A stretch of DNA of 64,000 bases, from assembly GCF_014203045.1 (NCBI RefSeq), contig NZ_JACHIF010000005.1:248001-312000 (forward strand), in the 5' to 3' direction. This DNA is from Prosthecobacter dejongeii. Its GTDB lineage: Bacteria > Verrucomicrobiota > Verrucomicrobiia > Verrucomicrobiales > Verrucomicrobiaceae. Shown here one piece after another: positions 60,010 through 64,000 of the stretch (the stretch's first letter is position 1; each line of letters begins with the position of its first letter). The position numbers and the translations under genes were made by a program. The notes under the pieces were generated by a model. It was not told the origin of the DNA, searched no databases, and worked only from the letters and a program-made list of their open reading frames with translations.

Positions 60010-60845
60010 AACCCCGCCTCGCCATCTCCCTAGGCTCCTCATTTTTAGGCTTTGCCACGCATGCCGGGTTCCTGGCCCGTCTGCATGCCCTGGGTGTGCG
60101 CCCCACTGTGGTGGGCGGCTCCTCCGCCGGTGCCATCGCCGCCGGGCTGTATGCCTCTGGCCTGCCGCAGGACATCATCCGCAAGACGGTGCTGGCGCAT
60201 GGCTTTCGCCGCTCCTTCATCCGCCGCACGCCTTGGCTCACGCACTACATCCGCAGCAGTTTTTTTGAATCGAACGTGGGGGCTTTTAAAACGGATGGCG
60301 CCATCGCCTACCTGGAAAAGGTGATGGGTAAAAAGCAGATCGAAGATCTCACCGCGCCTCGCTTTATGGCCGCTGTGAGCAACCTGGAAAGCTGCCGCAC
60401 CCACTTCCTCACCGCAGGGCCACTGGCACAGATCATGGTGGCGAGTTGCTGCATCCCCACCGTCTTCGCCCCCATCCCCCACGGCGGCATGCATTGCTTT
60501 GACGGTGGTGTAGCGCATGAGGCTCCCATTGATCCATGGTTGGAGGATCCCGAGGTGGACGTCATCCTCATGCATCGCGTGACTCACACGGAAAGCGCCC
60601 CCCCGCGTTTATTCCCTCTGAATCTTTTTCACCTCGCCTCGAAAGCGCACGAATGCGCCAGCGAGCAACTGCATGACTACCGTCTGCGCCTGGCTGAGCT
60701 GCATGGGAAAAAAGTCCTCGTCACACGCACTGTCCACTCCCGGCCCGTGGCCTTTTCCGGTCGTGAAATGCCTAACTATTACGCTGCCGGCGAAGCCCAA
60801 GCGCAGAACCTGTACGACACCCAGTTGAAAGCGATGCTGACGTAG
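60006..60845 (+). CDS. Patatin-like phospholipase
   Basis: A 279-residue patatin/RssA-type lipase. The nucleophile elbow is VVGGSSAGAIAAGLYASG, with S40 in G-S-S-A-G, and D166 in HCFDGGVAHEAPIDP completes the Ser-Asp dyad. The oxyanion GSSFLGFATHAGFL is present at the N-terminus. I choose the TTG at 60006 because it overlaps the previous stop by 4 bp and opens directly into the first strand KPRLAISLG; the longer frame lies out of frame within the membrane protein gene. It should hydrolyse acyl chains from lipids, matching the ACP and reductase of this operon. Confidence 0.88.
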   Translation: MKPRLAISLGSSFLGFATHAGFLARLHALGVRPTVVGGSSAGAIAAGLYASGLPQDIIRKTVLAHGFRRSFIRRTPWLTHYIRSSFFESNVGAFKTDGAIAYLEKVMGKKQIEDLTAPRFMAAVSNLESCRTHFLTAGPLAQIMVASCCIPTVFAPIPHGGMHCFDGGVAHEAPIDPWLEDPEVDVILMHRVTHTESAPPRLFPLNLFHLASKAHECASEQLHDYRLRLAELHGKKVLVTRTVHSRPVAFSGREMPNYYAAGEAQAQNLYDTQLKAMLT

Positions 60846-61684
60846 CTAGCTGAGCCATCAGGTGGTGCTAGTTAGGTCGCAGCAAGGTGGCTCTGAGTAT
60901 GGTAGTCCCGTCCCGCAGGCGGGACGGTCTGAGGGGGGAACCCGGGCGTTGAAGGGTGGGTTTTGGACCACGGGCACGCCGCTGGCATCCTTCCAGGATG
61001 CGACCCTCAGTGAAGGTGTTTTTTGGCCTAACCAGGGGTGCGTTCGCTAGGGCTCACTTACCCCCGGCTACCCGCTGTGATGCCTCCGGCATCGGAAAAC
61101 GCAGCGAGCCTGGCGCTGGTGACGTAGCCTCCTTAGCCATCAGGTGGTGCTAGGGAGGTCGCATCAAGGTGGCTCTGAGTATGGTAGTCCCGTCCCGCAG
61201 GCGGGACGGTCTGAGGGGGGGGACCCGGGCGTTGAAGAGTGGGTGTTGGACCCCGGGCATGCCGCTGGCATCCTTTCAGGATGCGACCCTCAGTGAAGGT
61301 ATTTTTTGGCCTAACCAGGGGTGCGTTCGCTAGGGCTCACTTACCCCCGGCTACCTGCTGTGATGCCTCCGGCATCGGAAAACGCAGCGAACCTGGGCGC
61401 TGGTGACGTAGCCTCCTGAGCCATCAGGTGGTGCTAGGGAGGTCGCAGCAAGGTGGCTCCGGGTATTCTAGTCCCGTCCCGCACGCGGGACGGTCTGAGG
61501 GGGGTGAACCCGGGCGTTGAAGGGTGGGCGTTGGACCACGGGCACGCCGCTGGCATCCTTCCAGGATGCGACCCTGAGTGAGGGTGTTTTTTGCCTAACC
61601 AGGGGTGCGTTCGCTAGGGCTCACTTACCCCCGGCTACCCGCTGTGATGCCTCCGGCATCGGAAAACGCAGCGAGCCTGGCGCT
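60842..61684 (+). repeat. Three tandem ~283-bp repeats
   Basis: Units start at 60842, 61124 and 61408 (periods 282 and 284). Each begins GTAGC...GCCATCAGGTGGTGCTAG, contains a perfect hairpin CGTCCCGC-AG-GCGGGACG (the third has one change) and GCATCC-TTCC-AGGATGC, and includes GGGGTGCGTTCGCTAGGGCT, CCCCGGCTACC and TGATGCCTCCGGCATCGG. The units are ~95% alike. No protein frame is conserved in a way that suggests selection; short ORFs result from the repetition. Confidence 0.85.
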
Positions 61685-61869
61685 GCGTTGGTCATCTGCT
61701 TCCCACGTCGGTATGGGGGCGTTATACCACATCCAGTGGATGCAAGTAGGAACCACGCGTGAAGCGTGGTTAGGCGATCTAAAACCTCGGGCGCCTAACC
61801 AAAACCGCGCCAAAATTAGAGCGTCTTTGAAGGGCCCGAGAAACGTTGGTTGCTAGGAGCCAAGCAGGC
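61685..61869. other. Non-coding stretch between repeats and serS
   Basis: Contains ACCACGC-GTGAA-GCGTGGT near 61752, a 7-bp hairpin, and no gene. It may mark the end of the serS transcript (serS stops at 61870 on the minus strand), but no T-run is clear. Confidence 0.4.
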
Positions 61870-63141
61870 TTACCCGATCTTTTCCGCACCAAAGTGGCCG
61901 CGTAAAGCTTCGGGGATGAGGATGCTGCCATCGGACTGCTGGTAGGTTTCCACCAGCGCCACGAACAGGCGGGCCAGGGCGGTGCCGCTGCCGTTCAGGG
62001 TGTGTGGGATTTTGTTTTTACCGTTCTCGTCCTTGTAGCGCAGGTTCATCCGGCGGGCTTGGTAATCGCCAAAGCTGCTGCAACTGGAGACTTCCAGGTA
62101 GGTGCCTTGGCCAGGAGCCCAGACTTCGATGTCGTAGGTCTTGGTGGACCCAAAGCCGATATCTCCGGTGCAGAGTTCAATGACACGGTAATGCAGGCCT
62201 AACAACTGAAGCACTTTTTCGGCATTCGCCGTCAGGCTTTCCAGCTCGGCCATGCTCGTTTCTGGCGTGGTGATTTTTACCAACTCCACTTTGTCAAACT
62301 GGTGCATGCGGATGAGGCCGCGCGTGCCCAGGCCAGCGCTACCGGCCTCGCGGCGGAAGCACGGGGTATAGGCCGCGTAGTTGATGGGAAGTTGGTCCAG
62401 CTTCAGGATCTCATCGCGATGCAGGTTCGTCACCGGCACCTCAGCAGTGGGGATGAGGTAGAGATTATCTTCCGGGCTGTGATAGACTTGATCACCAAAC
62501 TTGGGCAACTGGCCGGTGCCCACGAGGCACTCGGGCTTCACGAGCAGCGGCGGGCTGATTTCGTGATAACCGTGGACGGTGGTGTGGAGGTCCAGCAGAA
62601 AGTTAATGAGGGTGCGTTCCAGTCGTGCACCCTGGCCGCGATAGACGACGAAGGCGCTGCCGGTGATTTTGGCCCCGGCTTCAAAATCAAGCAGGCCCAG
62701 TTGCTGGCCAAGGACGGTGTGGTCCTTCGGCTCAAATTCAAACGTCGGCTTTTTCCCCCACACGCGGACTTCGGGGTTTTCCTCCGCGCTGTGGCCCACA
62801 GGGCAGGCCTCGTGGGGCAGATTGGGCAGGCCTAGGAGGAGCTCGCGCTGGCGGGCGTCGGCACTGTCCGCATCGCGGCCGATCTGGTCAATGCGGTCAT
62901 TGATGCCCCGCACTTCGGCCTCAATGGCGCTCGTGTCCTGGCCATTCTTTTTGGCGATGCCGATGTCCTTGCTGATGCGGTTGCGGTCGCCCTGCAGCTT
63001 CTGCCTCTCCGTCTCCGCCACGCGCCGGGCGGTGTCTATGGAGAGCACTTCATCCACGACGGACGCGTAGTCACCACTGCGGGTGGCGAGGCGTTCTTTG
63101 ACCAGATCAGGGTTGTCGCGGATGAGGCGGATATCGAGCAT
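61870..63141 (-). CDS. serS: Seryl-tRNA synthetase
   Basis: A 423-residue class II synthetase charging tRNA-Ser. The N-terminal coiled-coil arm (residues ~28-105, RRVAETERQKLQGDRNRISKDIG...) binds the tRNA long variable arm. Motif 2 is TPCFRREAGSAGLGTRGLIRMHQFDKVELV, motif 3 is LNGSGTALARLFVALVETYQQ, and TAEVPVTNLHRDEIL is the TxE serine-binding loop. Length is typical. It starts at 63141 (MLDIRLIRDNPDLVKERL), the usual SerRS beginning. Confidence 0.96.
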   Translation of the reverse strand: MLDIRLIRDNPDLVKERLATRSGDYASVVDEVLSIDTARRVAETERQKLQGDRNRISKDIGIAKKNGQDTSAIEAEVRGINDRIDQIGRDADSADARQRELLLGLPNLPHEACPVGHSAEENPEVRVWGKKPTFEFEPKDHTVLGQQLGLLDFEAGAKITGSAFVVYRGQGARLERTLINFLLDLHTTVHGYHEISPPLLVKPECLVGTGQLPKFGDQVYHSPEDNLYLIPTAEVPVTNLHRDEILKLDQLPINYAAYTPCFRREAGSAGLGTRGLIRMHQFDKVELVKITTPETSMAELESLTANAEKVLQLLGLHYRVIELCTGDIGFGSTKTYDIEVWAPGQGTYLEVSSCSSFGDYQARRMNLRYKDENGKNKIPHTLNGSGTALARLFVALVETYQQSDGSILIPEALRGHFGAEKIG

Positions 63142-63396
63142 AGGGCGCGGAGATTAGCGGGAGAATGCGCGTTGTCGAGTGCCTGAGCCACTTTGTCCCG
63201 CAGAAGCCACCTTCTCACCAACAGTGCAGCACAGGAGCAATGCGCCTGCCTGCCTTGGAGAATCATTTTATCTCCGCCGAATGGAAGGTGGAGTATCGAA
63301 CTCCAGGACCCGCTCTGGGGTGAGCTTAGTGACGGCTCTGTCACGGAATGATCTTGCTTCCTTTGACTGAATCTCATAAGGAATACGGATAACTCC

Positions 63397-64000
63397 ATGA
63401 GAATTTATCCTTACTTCGTTCGCTTGCTAGCCTTCCTGGCGGTTCTCATGGTCAGTCAGCATCCTGCACAGGGGCAAGTATTTGCACTGGGGGGCGGCTC
63501 GTTGTTAGATGTGCATTTGGCCACTTTGACGGGACAGAAGGCCAAGGCGAATACCTTGGAGGTGTTGCCTACGGGCGAGATGCTCCTGGCCGGGCAGCTT
63601 TTAGATGGTTCGGGGAATCAGAAAATGATCGTCAGCCGTCTCTTAGCCAACGGGCAGCTAGATACCAACTTTGGCACCAGTGGATTTTTCACATTTTCAG
63701 AAAATACCCAGCCCTTTACCGTTCGTGCCTTGGCCCTTCAGAGCAGTGGTAAAATCATCGTGGCTGGCGATGCGGGAAGCACTTATTACATCCTGCGTCT
63801 GACAGCCCAAGGAACGTTGGACAATACCTTTGCCATCACTCGCTTTTCACATGCCTCCGCTGCCACCCTGACGGACGTGGTATCTTTGGCGAATGGGCGC
63901 ATCATCGTCTCTGGTAATGCTGTCCGCACGGGTGCTGCCGATTTAGATGCTGAGCTCTTTGGCATTGTCGCCGGCGGTGGCAGTGTGGATACCTCCTTTG
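63397..64000 (+). CDS. Secreted delta-60 repeat protein (3' end outside window)
   Basis: The first ~201 codons of an exported protein, open to the right edge. The signal peptide is YFVRLLAFLAVLMVSQHPAQG. Then come delta-60-type repeats, each with a hydrophobic strand and a G-x-L-D-x-x-F end: MIVSRLLANGQLDTNFGTSG, KIIVAGDAGSTYYILRLTAQ followed by GTLDNTFAI, and RIIVSGNAVRT...GGSVDTSF. This family forms a beta-propeller-like repeat in secreted verrucomicrobial proteins, often very long. Function unknown; surface adhesion is a guess. Confidence 0.85.
   Translation, partial: MRIYPYFVRLLAFLAVLMVSQHPAQGQVFALGGGSLLDVHLATLTGQKAKANTLEVLPTGEMLLAGQLLDGSGNQKMIVSRLLANGQLDTNFGTSGFFTFSENTQPFTVRALALQSSGKIIVAGDAGSTYYILRLTAQGTLDNTFAITRFSHASAATLTDVVSLANGRIIVSGNAVRTGAADLDAELFGIVAGGGSVDTSF

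Noticed and set aside
60842-61684. CRISPR array
   Set aside because: Units are ~283 bp without unique spacers, and no cas gene is nearby.
1-64000. CCTAAC/GTTAGG hexamer as an over-represented signal
   Set aside because: About 30 sites were counted by eye, near the ~28 expected by chance at this composition.
1-64000. tRNA or rRNA genes
   Set aside because: No T-loop GGTTCGAATCC-like sequence with a paired acceptor stem, and no rRNA core sequence, was found.

Overview
The window looks like chromosomal DNA of a verrucomicrobium, most likely of the Verrucomicrobiaceae (Prosthecobacter/Verrucomicrobium-like). The pointers are a complete set of the four protein families known as Verru_Chthon cassette A-D, a DUF1549/DUF1553 (PSCyt2/PSD1) secreted protein, a long-form IspG, Gfo/Idh/MocA sugar oxidoreductases, an ECF sigma factor of the planctomycete/verrucomicrobial type, a delta-60 repeat protein, and repeats dense in short hairpins between genes. 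No tRNA, rRNA, CRISPR array, IS transposase or prophage gene was seen. The species call is inference; no database was searched.

Layout. 1-3900: the end of ftsK and an Arg/Gly-rich unknown protein. 3950-4930: a repeat island with two copies of a ~220-bp element with terminal inverted repeats. 4930-11000: a sugar-catabolism locus (XylA-like isomerase, DhnA/LacD-like aldolase, Gfo/Idh/MocA dehydrogenase, PfkB kinase; divergent AraC regulator; second dehydrogenase convergent). 11440-21950: DUF1549/DUF1553 protein, ispG, cardiolipin synthase, a lipoprotein, trigger factor, a membrane protein and transaldolase. 21960-29210: the Verru_Chthon A-B-C-D cassette, whose N-termini read like GspK, GspI, GspJ and GspH; A and B are preceded by near-duplicate promoters. 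29220-31870: a GntR-ABC transporter operon with a perfect 14+14-bp operator at the repressor start codon. 31990-38350: glgX, rseP, moaE-like, truncated globin, a 2-hydroxyacid dehydrogenase and folA. 38530-40150: a major pseudopilin with a Gly-Leu-Pro repeat tail, then a second copy of the repeat island.

40150-48290: a NYN-LOTUS protein, hisC, small genes, pgsA, a three-gene operon arranged like cnrYXH (membrane anti-sigma, periplasmic sensor, ECF sigma), a small lipoprotein, an esterase-like protein and a zeta-toxin-like kinase with a small overlapping partner. 48370-55500: a single 913-residue fusion of a metallo-beta-lactamase exonuclease with an ATP-dependent DNA ligase, a second ECF sigma factor, a histone-H1-like/TraR-DksA hybrid, rpmG-rpsR, folE2, and a strongly structured leader before a small membrane protein. 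55700-64000: a 2-oxoacid:acceptor oxidoreductase alpha subunit without its beta partner, a compact lipid operon (FabG-like SDR, acyl carrier protein, YbhN-like membrane protein, patatin-like lipase), three tandem ~283-bp repeats, serS, and the start of a delta-60 repeat protein.

The strongest candidates for under-described biology are the four-gene pseudopilin-like cassette with its paired promoters, the exonuclease-ligase fusion, the structured leader at 54672-54800, the zeta-like toxin with an unfamiliar partner, and the mobile-looking inverted-repeat elements. Several start codons were moved inward from the longest reading frame; each entry gives the reason.
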